A stretch of 14,631 nt of DNA from Bacteroidales bacterium (GCA_016281295.1 JAEEII010000231.1:1-14631), one strand, 5' to 3'. Positions 1-7,528 are shown, counted from the first letter of the stretch. The notes: generated by a model from the sequence alone, not told the origin. Numbers and translations are program-made.

Positions 1-3000
1 GTCTTGGGTGACGGTGAATGTCAAGGTATCGGAAGTGGAGACTTCGGTATCGTTGACGGTCCAGTTGACGAAGTGGTAGCCGGTCAACGGGGTGGCGATC
101 AAGGTGCAATCGTCAAAGTGGTGATAGGTTCCCGTACCGGTGATCTCGCCGCCTGTTGTTGGGTCAGCGCTGGCCTCGATTTCGTAGCTGTTAAGTTCGA
201 AGTGTGCGACGAAGATGGAGTCTTGCGTCACATAGACATTAAGGGTGTTGGAGGTGGAGACGACGGAGTCGTTCACCGTCCAGTTGACGAAGTGATAGCC
301 AATGTTGTTGGTGGCGACGAGGGTGCAGGTGTTGTGGTAGGGATAGTCCCCTGCACCTGAAATCTCGCCGTAGTTCTCGGGATCAGCGGTGGCGGTGATG
401 TGGTACTGGTTCTTCTCAAGGAGGTAGTCGATGGAGGCGGTGGTTTGGTTGTATCCAACGGGAACCGGGTTGCCTTGGGCGGGGGCGTTGGAGTCTTGGT
501 AGCCGTGGCAGGCGGCGGAGCCGCTGTAGGAGCCGGCATAGACTTGGCCGCTGTAGTAACCCTGGGCATTGGTGTTGAAGATGTAGGTATGGTTGACGCC
601 GAACTCGTCTTGTCCCTCGAAGGTGACGGTGGCGTTGTTGATGCCGTTTTCGCCATCCTCATCGAAGACATGTCCGTTCACGTAGCCCCTGCCGGAGACT
701 TGCACGGTGACGGTGTTGGACGGTGCGGACTCGCCCGCGGAATAGACAGCGGTCACATAATAGGGGTAACCACCCATGTTATAGGCCAAGGGGCCGTCCG
801 TGTAGGTCGTGTAGGTCGTGGTGCCAATCACACCCCCGTCGCGATAGACGTTATAGTACAGGAGGGCATTGTCATTGATGGCGTTCCAACTCAAGACTAT
901 TTGTTCGTCGTTAAATACGGTCGCATCGGCGGCGGTGAGGTTTTGCGGGATGTCAAGGGGGGTGGTGAAGCTCCAGGGGCCGCTGAACACGCCGTCGGGA
1001 CAGCCGTCGTTGCGCTCACCGACCTGCCAGTAGTAGGTGGTGTTGCGGTTGAGAGTGTCGAGGAACAAATATTGGCTGCCCAGCTCCCGTGTCCAAGGCA
1101 CTATTGTGTCCATGCTGTTAGGATCGGTGCCGAAGCAGAGGCAGTATTGCGTGGTGTAGTCGGCGAGTTCCCAGCTGAGTTCCGTGTTGACCTCGTTGAC
1201 ATATTGGGCATTGTTGGCGGGTGTTGGGTTGGAGGCTGGGTCGGGGCAGGGTGGCGCTTCTGTATTGATGGAGACGGTGAACTCGTCACTTGTGGAGGAG
1301 GCCACCAAATAATAGGTGCCGGGAGTGATGAAAAAGTTGTCAATATGATTGTCTTGAAGCCCCACTTTGAAGAGCGTGTTGGCACGCATGATTGATGTGG
1401 TGATCATGGAATAGGAAGTCGTAGCAGCATCAAAGGCTGGGTCATCACGATATTGGTATGCCGAAGATTGAAAACCTGGAGTATGGTAGTGCCACTGAAT
1501 GGCGGGGTTCCAAGTCCCATTGTTCATTTGGACCATGACGAGGAGGTTGCTGCTGCCATCCCAAGCAAATACCTCTTGGTTGAAGCCGAACTCGTTCCAT
1601 CCCACCACCTGTTGGAAATCACCTTGGAAAACAAGAGTCATGGATGAGCCTAATGGTGAAGATGCTGATACCGTGTTGTCGTTCACGTTAGCCATCCAGA
1701 TACTGACGTTTTTAATGGTGAAACCATAGGTGCTTTCGGTAAACCAACTGATGCTGCTCATCGGAGTGGTGTTGACACCGGCTTCGCGTAGTTCGTCGGC
1801 AAGGAAGAGCTGACAAGACAAGCTGTTGTTGTAAAGGTTATACATGGGGAGGCTTCCCGTGGCAGTGGTCTCATCGCCAATCTGAGCCTCAAAGGGCAGA
1901 TTGGTTTGGCAATAGTTGTCCTCATCGGGACCGCCCACGCCTTGGAAGCCTTCCTCGTAGAGGAATACCTTGCCGTTGTCACCTGTGACGCTGGCATTCA
2001 GTAGGATGTCTTGGTCGAATTCGAGTTTATAGACCACGTCGTTGCCGTCGGGGATGTTGGGGTTGGGCAGGACGTAGTTGTCGTAAAGCGGGATGGAATT
2101 GACGGTAAGGGTGTCGTTGTAGGGGAGGCTGTCCACCAGTTTGGCCGTTTCCCAGACATCCCCTGCGGCGGGTTCATAGATTTCTCCTGTGAGGAAGAAG
2201 TGATCCTCACCAGTGTTGTCCCCATATTGGTAAGAGACGGTTAGGAAGCCGCTTATGTGGGTGGGCAAGTTGCTATAGTTGACGCCGAGGGTGACGCTCT
2301 CGTTCTCGTTGAGGGTGAGGGGAAGGGAGAGGTCGCCGAGGTCGATGCTGAGGGAGTCGGTGCCGATGCCTTGGAGTTGGAGGTCGGTGATATTGACCGA
2401 CAGAGAATCCGGTGCGGTGAGGGTGAACTGGTAGGGCCTCATCCAGGCGCCGGCAGGACGGTAGCCTAAGTCGAGCGTGTCGGGTAGGGTGGTAAGAATG
2501 GGGGTATAGGGTAGATAGGAGAAGGTGGTCTTGGGCAAGAAGTTGCGCTGGTTAGCGATGATGTAATCCAAACCATAAGTACTTTGGCCTTGCACCGAAG
2601 CACCATTAATACTCTCGCCATAGAAATAGGCAGTTTTCCAGTCGCCCGGCACGATTTGATAAATGCCAACGAGCAGGTTGCCACCGTTGTAGGTGTAAGG
2701 CGTATCGAAGTTAATCGTCATCGTATCGCCAGTACCATCAAGTTGGCCTTCGTAGAGAACGGTACCGTTATTGCCGTAGAAGTCGCTGATGGTGGCGTCT
2801 TCCACCTCATACATGAAGACTTGAAAAGTACCATCCCAAACTGCTGCGGCATGATAAGATAGGTAATAGGTGAGTCCATTAATCTTGCCACCAGCCATTG
2901 CATTCAGCTCTGTGGCTGGATACACCATTTCGCACTTTAGGTAGGCATCGCACCAAGTGCCGTAAACTGGCACAAAGTTGCTGGTGGAACTACCGTCATG

Positions 3001-3543
3001 AACGGTAAGTTCTGCTTCAACCAACTCGTCACCTTTGGTAAAAACGAAGTCATCAATGCATAAATAGAGTGCATCATTAGATGTACACTTGATAGCTACA
3101 TACTTCGTCCCAGAGGGGAACGCTTCGGTGTATAATTCCCAATCATTGCCGGGGTTAGCCGTAATCTCTTCACCAAAAGTAAAGTCACTAATGTCATTGG
3201 AGTTGGTGGAATATCCTACTTGGAAAGTTTCCGAAAAGCTACCAGTGGAACCAGACTTGTAGTAGAATGAAACATTTAATTCATGGTTGTTAGTACCTGT
3301 AAACTCAGGGGAAATCAAATACTGGGGCGGCGAGGTTGTCCAATGGAAGGTAAAGGCAGAGTCTCCCGAATGGACAAAATTGTTCGAATTGGTAAGACCT
3401 GTGTCGCTTTGACAATCAGTCAAAGTCCATCCGTTAAGTCCGTTCTCAAAGCCTTCGGAATAAGGCAATGAGACTTGGGCATGTGCCATGTTCAAGAAAG
3501 CCAGCATGAATACGGCTGCAATTAGTATTAGTTTTTTTTTCAT
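1..3543 (-). CDS. Large secreted multidomain surface/adhesin-like protein, C-terminus beyond the window
   Basis: The frame is open for 1181 codons from the ATG at 3543 to the left edge, so this is a 5' fragment of a bigger gene. The start follows a good promoter and opens a Sec signal peptide (Lys-rich start, hydrophobic core, cleavage near AHA-QV, residues 22-23). By eye the domains are: choice-of-anchor J/cleaved-adhesin (about 24-170, motif YSEGFENGLNGW); a beta module (about 176-340); an ASH/HYDIN-like Ig domain (about 347-458); a pre-peptidase-like domain (about 460-548 plus 728-762) that seems interrupted by a second copy of the beta module (about 548-727); two fibronectin-III-like domains (about 763-950); a carboxypeptidase regulatory-like domain (about 952-1040); then two InlB-type B-repeats with a 73-residue period (from about 1046). 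Such proteins in Bacteroidales usually end in a type IX sorting domain, which would lie outside the window. No enzyme motif is visible; binding or adhesion is inferred. The coding strand is C-rich in its 3' half. Confidence 0.88.
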   Translation of the reverse strand, partial: MKKKLILIAAVFMLAFLNMAHAQVSLPYSEGFENGLNGWTLTDCQSDTGLTNSNNFVHSGDSAFTFHWTTSPPQYLISPEFTGTNNHELNVSFYYKSGSTGSFSETFQVGYSTNSNDISDFTFGEEITANPGNDWELYTEAFPSGTKYVAIKCTSNDALYLCIDDFVFTKGDELVEAELTVHDGSSTSNFVPVYGTWCDAYLKCEMVYPATELNAMAGGKINGLTYYLSYHAAAVWDGTFQVFMYEVEDATISDFYGNNGTVLYEGQLDGTGDTMTINFDTPYTYNGGNLLVGIYQIVPGDWKTAYFYGESINGASVQGQSTYGLDYIIANQRNFLPKTTFSYLPYTPILTTLPDTLDLGYRPAGAWMRPYQFTLTAPDSLSVNITDLQLQGIGTDSLSIDLGDLSLPLTLNENESVTLGVNYSNLPTHISGFLTVSYQYGDNTGEDHFFLTGEIYEPAAGDVWETAKLVDSLPYNDTLTVNSIPLYDNYVLPNPNIPDGNDVVYKLEFDQDILLNASVTGDNGKVFLYEEGFQGVGGPDEDNYCQTNLPFEAQIGDETTATGSLPMYNLYNNSLSCQLFLADELREAGVNTTPMSSISWFTESTYGFTIKNVSIWMANVNDNTVSASSPLGSSMTLVFQGDFQQVVGWNEFGFNQEVFAWDGSSNLLVMVQMNNGTWNPAIQWHYHTPGFQSSAYQYRDDPAFDAATTSYSMITTSIMRANTLFKVGLQDNHIDNFFITPGTYYLVASSTSDEFTVSINTEAPPCPDPASNPTPANNAQYVNEVNTELSWELADYTTQYCLCFGTDPNSMDTIVPWTRELGSQYLFLDTLNRNTTYYWQVGERNDGCPDGVFSGPWSFTTPLDIPQNLTAADATVFNDEQIVLSWNAINDNALLYYNVYRDGGVIGTTTYTTYTDGPLAYNMGGYPYYVTAVYSAGESAPSNTVTVQVSGRGYVNGHVFDEDGENGINNATVTFEGQDEFGVNHTYIFNTNAQGYYSGQVYAGSYSGSAACHGYQDSNAPAQGNPVPVGYNQTTASIDYLLEKNQYHITATADPENYGEISGAGDYPYHNTCTLVATNNIGYHFVNWTVNDSVVSTSNTLNVYVTQDSIFVAHFELNSYEIEASADPTTGGEITGTGTYHHFDDCTLIATPLTGYHFVNWTVNDTEVSTSDTLTFTVTQD

Positions 3544-3572
3544 AATATATTATTTTTTAGGTTCTTTGCTGG

Positions 3573-3603
3573 CAAATATAGAGATTAATCCATTGGAAAA
3601 CAA
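3573..3603 (-). promoter_or_regulatory. Bacteroidetes-type promoter of the large secreted protein gene
   Basis: On the minus strand a TATATTTG box (3580-3573) matches the -7 consensus TAnnTTTG exactly. A TTG (3603-3601) lies 20 nt upstream. The box is about 30 nt before the ATG at 3543. The -33 element overlaps that of the divergent lipoprotein promoter. Confidence 0.7.
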
Positions 3604-3622
3604 ATGTTTTTTATTATTTTTG
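3593..3622 (+). promoter_or_regulatory. Bacteroidetes-type promoter of the first lipoprotein gene
   Basis: TTG (3593-3595), a 19-nt spacer and TATTTTTG (3615-3622) match the Bacteroidetes consensus exactly. The expected start of transcription, near 3629, gives a leader of about 20 nt before the ATG at 3650. That placement supports 3650 over an upstream in-frame ATG at 3488. Confidence 0.75.
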
Positions 3623-3649
3623 CATTTTCTAATCCTAAATCAATTAACA

Positions 3650-4534
3650 ATGAAGAAAACACTGAAGGCCATAGCAGCCATAATGCTAATGACGGCGGTG
3701 ATATTTGTCGCGGGATGTTCATCGGAAGATGAACCGAACCAAGGAGGAGGTCACAAGATTCCTGAGGGTGCCTTAAAAGGCGTATTTACATCCAATCGTG
3801 ATGGTGGTCAAATCTACTTTTCCAAGGGTAATTTGTGGTATTACAATCAGGTTGAAGAACCTTATTGGAAGTTCGCTGAACATCAGTGGGATTGTAACAC
3901 CAGCGACGCTATTTGCTATTTCGCTTGGGGAACCAGCGGATATGATCATGGAGCAAAGTTGTACCGCCCTGACAGTTATTCTCAAAGCTCAGATGATTAT
4001 TATGCATACGGTGACGAAAATGCCCACTTGGGTGACTATACAGGAAAGGCGGACTGGGGATATAATGCCATCGTGAACGGCGGAAACAAGGAAGGGTTGT
4101 GGCGCTCACCGCACGCTTTGGAGTTCAGTTATATCATGTATCAAAGAAAAACGGAATCGGATGTGAGATTTGTGAGAGCCAAGGTGAATGACATTGATGT
4201 TTGTGTCTTTTTCCCAGATGACTGGGATGCCTCGAAATATACCATCAACAATCCCAATCAGGCTGAAGGATCCAGTGATGACAACGTCATTCCTTTGGAC
4301 GATTGGACTAATATCCTTGAACCTGCTGGGTGTGTTTTGCTTCCAGCTGCTGGTTTGCAGAGTGTGACTAATGGGGAGATTTATCACACGGGACGTAAAG
4401 CGGGATATTGGTGTTCTAACATCGCCGCCAACGGCAATCCCAGTAGTTTTTATATGACTTTTTATAACATGGGTTCCAATCCTCAAGTGCGTTTTGACCA
4501 TTATACCGTCAGATTGGTCCGTGATGTGAAATAG
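3650..4534 (+). CDS. Surface lipoprotein with FISUMP/C-type-lectin-like C-terminal domain
   Basis: A 294-residue lipoprotein precursor. The signal peptide (1-22) ends in the lipobox VAGC with Cys23 as the lipidated residue. The acidic stretch after it (SSEDE) resembles the export signal that places Bacteroidetes lipoproteins on the cell surface. A short Gly-rich linker leads to a domain with hallmarks of the Fibrobacter succinogenes major paralogous (FISUMP, TIGR02145-like) family: YFAWGTSGYDH, WRSPHALEF, a GCVLLPAAG motif, then GYWCSN, FYMTFY and the terminal VRLVRDV. These features suggest a lectin-type fold; no function is known. An upstream ATG at 3488 would give a 348-residue product but lies before the promoter and adds no signal peptide. 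The gene is monocistronic, between its own promoter and a strong terminator, and divergent from the large secreted protein. It is a distant paralogue of the lipoprotein at 8876. Confidence 0.82.
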   Translation: MKKTLKAIAAIMLMTAVIFVAGCSSEDEPNQGGGHKIPEGALKGVFTSNRDGGQIYFSKGNLWYYNQVEEPYWKFAEHQWDCNTSDAICYFAWGTSGYDHGAKLYRPDSYSQSSDDYYAYGDENAHLGDYTGKADWGYNAIVNGGNKEGLWRSPHALEFSYIMYQRKTESDVRFVRAKVNDIDVCVFFPDDWDASKYTINNPNQAEGSSDDNVIPLDDWTNILEPAGCVLLPAAGLQSVTNGEIYHTGRKAGYWCSNIAANGNPSSFYMTFYNMGSNPQVRFDHYTVRLVRDVK

Positions 4535-4559
4535 CTACGTTTTATTATTGAAAGAATAT

Positions 4560-4606
4560 TGAAAAACACGAAAAGTTCTAAATTTTAGAGCTTTTCGTGT
4601 TTTTTG
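4560..4606 (+). terminator. Long intrinsic terminator after the first lipoprotein gene
   Basis: A near-perfect inverted repeat of about 20 bp: AAAAACACGAAAAG pairs with CTTTTCGTGTTTTT, extended inward by TTCTAA/TTAGAG around a 3-nt loop. The 3' arm ends in a T-run. It starts about 25 nt after the lipoprotein stop codon. The A-rich 5' arm means it could also work on the opposite strand. Confidence 0.85.
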
Positions 4607-4679
4607 ATGTTAATCATTTTTATCAGCTCTTTATAATATTGATTTTAAATTTAGATTTTTCAAATATTATAAAAAAATA

Positions 4680-4709
4680 TTGCTATTAATTTTGAAATTT
4701 CTATATTTG
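4680..4709 (+). promoter_or_regulatory. Promoter of the hipB-hipA operon
   Basis: TTG (4680-4682), a 19-nt spacer and TATATTTG (4702-4709) fit the Bacteroidetes consensus exactly. Transcription would begin near 4716, leaving a leader of only about 8 nt before the hipB ATG at 4724. HipB-family antitoxins usually repress their own promoter; no operator was assigned here. Confidence 0.75.
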
Positions 4710-4723
4710 CAAAAATTTTTGGA

Positions 4724-5053
4724 ATGAAACCAATCAAGGATATGTCGAATGCCGAGCTGGTCTCCATGTTGGGGGAGCGGTACAAGGACTATCGAATTCA
4801 CATGGGGAAGTCGCAGAAAGAAGTGGCTGAGTTCAGCGGTGTCAGTGTGTTTACTGTGAGCCAGTTCGAGAATGGCTCTGCCAGGAACATCACACTTGAC
4901 TCGCTTTTCCGAATGCTGCGGTCCATTGGGATGATCGACGTGGTTGACAGACTTCTGGAGCCGTTGCCGCCTAGTCCAATGGCGATGGCGAAGTTAAACA
5001 AGGAACATCGTGAACGGGTTTATAAACCGAGGAGGAAAACTGATGAAGAATAA
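4724..5053 (+). CDS. hipB: HipB-like XRE-family antitoxin/repressor
   Basis: A 109-residue DNA-binding protein with one XRE/Cro-CI helix-turn-helix at about residues 12-70; the recognition region is SQKEVAEFSGVSVFTVSQFE followed by NGSARNITLDSL. The C-terminal tail (81-109) is Pro-rich, then strongly basic and acidic, and may contact the kinase. The stop codon overlaps the hipA start by 11 nt, which implies translational coupling. In known HipBA systems HipB neutralises HipA and represses the operon; this role is inferred from the family and the neighbour. The ATG was chosen because it follows the promoter directly. No ribosome-binding site is seen, which is normal in Bacteroidetes. Confidence 0.85.
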   Translation: MKPIKDMSNAELVSMLGERYKDYRIHMGKSQKEVAEFSGVSVFTVSQFENGSARNITLDSLFRMLRSIGMIDVVDRLLEPLPPSPMAMAKLNKEHRERVYKPRRKTDEE

Positions 5054-6314
5054 TAATGCCATACGAATAATGCTTTGGGGAAGCCAGATAGGGACGCTCT
5101 TTTGGTCAGATAAGGAATCGCTTTCCTATTTTGAATTTGATCCGCTTTTCTTAGACCGAGGTCTTGATATTTCTCCGATTACGAATGGTCTCGCAAAGCT
5201 CCGAGAACAGAAGCGCATTCCAATTAAAGGTATTCGGGGACGATTCAAAGGTCTTCCTCCCTTTGTGGCGGACTCGTTGCCCGATCGATGGGGAAGTAGG
5301 GTGTTCGCTCTGTGGTGCCAGAAACAAAAGATCGATTTCAATGAGATAACGCCCTTGGATTTTTTGCTTTATCTCGGGAAGCGTGGTATGGGAGCGTTAG
5401 AATACGAACCTGCTTTTGACTTGAATATGAAAGGCGCGGATGCCATCAATGTGGTTGAATTGTACCGATATGCGCAAGCCATTCTTCAAGGTCGTTTGGA
5501 TGTGCGGCTGACGATGGATGAAACGTTGATGCTTCAAGATATCTTCAAGGTGGGGACCTCTGCTGGTGGTCAGCGTCCGAAGGCCATCATCGCCATCAAA
5601 AAGGGTGCGAATGAGCCTGATATGATATGTTCGGGGCAAGGAGACGTGCCTGTTGGGTTCCGCCATGCAATCTTGAAATTTCAGGAACATGATTATCCGT
5701 CTGCGGAACTCGAAATGACCTATTATGAAATGGCCAAGGCTTGTGGTATCCGTATGATGGATTCCGAGATGATCAAATGTGAGGGTGTGAATCATTTTCT
5801 CACGTATCGGTTTGACCGCGATGGCAACAACAAACTTTTTTCTCAGACGCTCATGGCACTCTATCCTGCCGCTGACAGTTATGAAAGTTTCTTATATGTG
5901 GTTAAGACGCTAGGATTGGGTTATTGCGATATGCTTGAGGCTTTCAGAAGAATGGCTTTTAACGTGATTGCCTATAATGTGGATGATCACGCCAAGAATT
6001 TCTCTTTCTTGATGAATCCCAAGGGTCAATGGAGTTTGGCTCCAGCTTACGACTTGACTTTCAGTGTGGATTTGGAGGCGTTGCCGTTTGAAAACTATCA
6101 TGCTTTCAGCGTAAACTCCAAGGTGAGCGACATCACTGATGAAGATATGATTGAGGTGGCTATGAGCTTTGATTTGAAAAGAGGTGACGCTCTCAAAGTA
6201 ATTGACGAGGTAAGATCGTCGGTGTGTCTGTTTCCTGAAATAGCCCAAAGGAATGAAGTGCCTGAAGAATGGATTGAAAGAGTTGGTTCATATTTGTGGA
6301 TTAGTAGGGAATGA
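5043..6314 (+). CDS. hipA: HipA-like serine/threonine kinase toxin
   Basis: A 423-residue HipA-family protein of normal full length. The N-terminal subdomain (about 1-110) carries GRFKGLPPFVADSLPDRWG, typical of HipA_N. The kinase lobe has the Gly-rich loop region GTSAGGQRPKA (171-181), a Lys in HAILKF (Lys212) that should contact ATP, YRFDRDG, the catalytic loop DDHAKNFS with Asp315, and the Mg-binding YDL with Asp337. All key residues are intact, so it should be an active kinase. E. coli HipA phosphorylates glutamyl-tRNA synthetase and stops translation; the target here is unknown. The start at 5043 overlaps hipB by 11 nt and gives the usual N-terminus; an in-frame ATG at 5010 would sit deep inside hipB and adds a non-homologous stretch. 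No clear terminator follows; the next DNA is a broken TA module. Confidence 0.9.
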   Translation: MKNNNAIRIMLWGSQIGTLFWSDKESLSYFEFDPLFLDRGLDISPITNGLAKLREQKRIPIKGIRGRFKGLPPFVADSLPDRWGSRVFALWCQKQKIDFNEITPLDFLLYLGKRGMGALEYEPAFDLNMKGADAINVVELYRYAQAILQGRLDVRLTMDETLMLQDIFKVGTSAGGQRPKAIIAIKKGANEPDMICSGQGDVPVGFRHAILKFQEHDYPSAELEMTYYEMAKACGIRMMDSEMIKCEGVNHFLTYRFDRDGNNKLFSQTLMALYPAADSYESFLYVVKTLGLGYCDMLEAFRRMAFNVIAYNVDDHAKNFSFLMNPKGQWSLAPAYDLTFSVDLEALPFENYHAFSVNSKVSDITDEDMIEVAMSFDLKRGDALKVIDEVRSSVCLFPEIAQRNEVPEEWIERVGSYLWISRE

Positions 6315-6380
6315 GAAGTTATAAAAATATTCAATTATAACTATGAGTTTGGATATTATATTATTACTTCTTAGTTTTAA

Positions 6381-6521
6381 AAGTATTATGCTCCGACAAC
6401 TAGGGAAGAAGCTCATCGTCGTATCGAGGAGGCGGAGCGTGATATTGCTGAGGGGGAAGTAGTGCCTCATGAAGAAGTAATGAGGCAGGCTTGGGAATTG
6501 CTTAAGAAATATGGTTGTTGA
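6381..6521 (+). pseudogene. 5'-truncated antitoxin remnant (RelB/ParD-type)
   Basis: The frame after an in-frame TAA at 6378-6380 encodes about 46 residues resembling the C-terminal half of a Bacteroidetes RelB/ParD-type antitoxin: EEAHRRIEEAERDIAEGEVV followed by EEVMRQAWELLKKYGC. This amphipathic tail normally wraps the toxin. There is no in-frame start before Met 6471, and the N-terminal DNA-binding half is absent; the upstream sequence is AT-rich and closed by stops. The frame overlaps the following toxin start by 11 nt, as in an intact operon. The family call is from pattern memory, so RelB against ParD is not settled. Confidence 0.6.
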
Positions 6522-6585
6522 TTGGCGTGAAAAGGCTCAACAGCATTGGATTGAGCAGTTGGATTATTGTGCTCGTACTATATAA
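6511..6585 (+). pseudogene. Truncated ParE/RelE-family toxin, first 24 codons only
   Basis: An ATG inside the antitoxin 3' end opens a 24-codon frame, MVVDWREKAQQHWIEQLDYC plus four residues, ending at TAA 6583-6585. The opening resembles ParE/RelE toxins of the type that begin with a short strand and then a Trp-containing helix. Complete members have about 90-110 residues with catalytic or contact residues near the C-terminus, so this product cannot be a functional toxin. What follows is the next gene's promoter, which suggests the toxin body was lost by deletion or replacement. The organisation (antitoxin first, 11-nt overlap) is what an intact module would show. Confidence 0.55.
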
Positions 6586-6601
6586 AACTTTACAAGACCT
6601 C

Positions 6602-6632
6602 TTGACAAACGGCTAAAAAAGAATTACCTTTG
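6602..6632 (+). promoter_or_regulatory. Promoter of the MNT/HEPN pair
   Basis: TTG (6602-6604, within TTGAC), a 20-nt spacer and TACCTTTG (6625-6632) match the consensus. The -7 box covers a possible TTG start at 6630, so translation should begin at the ATG 6645. The 5' flank CTTGACAAAC is nearly shared with the promoter at 10039. Confidence 0.7.
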
Positions 6633-6644
6633 CAAAAAAAAGAT

Positions 6645-6941
6645 ATGGACAAATCGATGATTGAAACAATTTCAGCATATTTTGCCAATCAACCTGTGTT
6701 GAAGGCGTGGTTGTTTGGATCCTATGCTCGTGGAGAGCAGACGGATGATAGTGATATTGATATTTTAGTTGTGTTTGATGATGAAGCTCATGTCGGTCTT
6801 TTCCGTTATGCTCATATTATGAACGAACTTGAGGATTTGCTGAATAAAAAAGTTGATTTGGTCGTTGATGGAACTTTATTGCCTTTTGCCGTTGATTCAG
6901 TTGAACAAGACAAAAAGTTGATTTATGAGAGAGCCAGTTAG
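6645..6941 (+). CDS. MNT-domain minimal nucleotidyltransferase antitoxin
   Basis: A 98-residue minimal nucleotidyltransferase (MNT, pol-beta superfamily). The signature is GSYARGEQTDDSDIDILV: Gly25-Ser26, Arg29-Gly30, and the metal-binding pair Asp37/Asp39, with the third acidic residue Asp71 in KKVDLVV. The active site is complete. In MntA-HepT systems the MNT protein adds AMP to a Tyr near the HEPN active site and so silences that RNase. This gene overlaps the HEPN frame by 17 nt, the usual arrangement. Its partner is truncated here, so the protein may lack its substrate. A TTG start at 6630 would add five residues but is inside the promoter. Confidence 0.85.
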   Translation: MDKSMIETISAYFANQPVLKAWLFGSYARGEQTDDSDIDILVVFDDEAHVGLFRYAHIMNELEDLLNKKVDLVVDGTLLPFAVDSVEQDKKLIYERAS

Positions 6942-7110
6942 AGATAAAGGTCGTTTGGAACACATGATGACAGCAATAGACAATGTCTTTGAATACACCA
7001 AAGATGTGTCTTTTGATGGTCTTGGGAAGGATAAGATTCTTTGTCATGCGGTGATTTATAATATTCAAATCATAGGTGAAGCTGCTTATAAACTGACGAA
7101 GCACCAATGA
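6925..7110 (+). pseudogene. 3'-truncated HEPN (HepT/DUF86-type) RNase toxin
   Basis: 61 codons of a HepT-like HEPN protein: MREPVRDKGRLEHMMTAIDN at the start and LCHAVIYNIQIIGEAAYKLT at 39-58, both typical of the family, which is normally about 110-140 residues. The frame ends after TKHQ. The catalytic RNase motif (R-x4-6-H, usually RHVLVHxY) lies downstream in intact members and is missing. The break coincides with the break in the convergent rpe gene. The truncated product cannot be a nuclease of this class; it could still bind the MNT partner. Confidence 0.75.
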
Positions 7111-7486
7111 TGTCTTCCAAAACAGCCACTGGTGTGTGAGGGTTGAGCACTACACCGGCCTTCACGCCGAGGGCTTTCAGTTGCTGTACGGCACGATGGA
7201 TATGGGTGCTAGCCTCGTAGTGGAAGGTGATGATGTCGGCACCAGCCTTGACGAAGGCCTCAAAATACTTCTCCGGCTCCACAATCATCAGGTGGACGTC
7301 AAGGGGTTTCTCCGCTTGTTGGCTGATGGCTTGCACTACAGGGATGCCAAATGAGATGTTCGGCACAAAGCGTCCGTCCATCACATCGCAATGGAACCAG
7401 TCGGCCTCGCTGCGGTTAACCATGTCGATATCTCTTCCTAAGTTCAGGAAATCTGCTGAGAGCAGGGAAGGGGCGAGCATTTTCAT
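7070..7486 (-). pseudogene. rpe: 3'-truncated ribulose-phosphate 3-epimerase
   Basis: The reading frame (138 codons) starts as a clear Rpe: LAPSLLSADFLNLG, then FHCDVMDGRFVPNISFG with metal ligands His32 and Asp34, and DVHLM with His65. Good similarity holds to about residue 128 (NPHTPVAVLEDIIGA); the last ten or so codons are read-through into the opposite strand of the HEPN gene. Normal Rpe has about 215 residues, so about 85 are absent, including the second catalytic Asp, the GFGGQ phosphate loop and the VDGG motif. Rpe interconverts ribulose-5-phosphate and xylulose-5-phosphate in the pentose phosphate pathway. A functional copy should exist elsewhere if the organism is viable and this assembly is right. 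Start chosen at the first of two adjacent ATGs. Confidence 0.85.
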
Positions 7487-7511
7487 AATTGTTCAGTTTC
7501 TTGTGGTAGGC

Positions 7512-7528
7512 GCACCCCGTAGGGGTGC
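7512..7528. repeat. Short GC-rich palindrome in the rpe leader
   Basis: GCACCCC (7512-7518) and GGGGTGC (7522-7528) pair perfectly around a 3-nt loop. It would form a compact hairpin in the rpe 5' leader, about 26 nt before the ATG. No T-run follows on either side, so it is not an obvious terminator; a REP-like palindrome is possible. Confidence 0.6.

Noticed and set aside
1..408. CRISPR-like direct repeats
   Set aside because: The repeats are about 219 bp, in frame, and encode protein B-repeats; there are no short identical repeats with unique spacers.
400..1395. 331-codon plus-strand open frame, rich in Val and Gly
   Set aside because: It is the antisense of the large secreted protein, whose domains are recognisable in the minus frame; the Val/Gly composition is a by-product of the C-rich coding strand.
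3488..3649. Upstream in-frame ATG extending the first lipoprotein to 348 residues
   Set aside because: It lies before the consensus promoter, inside the divergent gene, and would bury the lipoprotein signal peptide.
5010..5042. Upstream in-frame ATG extending hipA by 11 residues
   Set aside because: The ATG at 5043 gives the normal HipA N-terminus with an 11-nt overlap; the extra residues are the out-of-frame hipB tail.
7512..7528. Riboswitch in the rpe leader
   Set aside because: Only one short simple palindrome is present, without the further paired or conserved elements a riboswitch would need.
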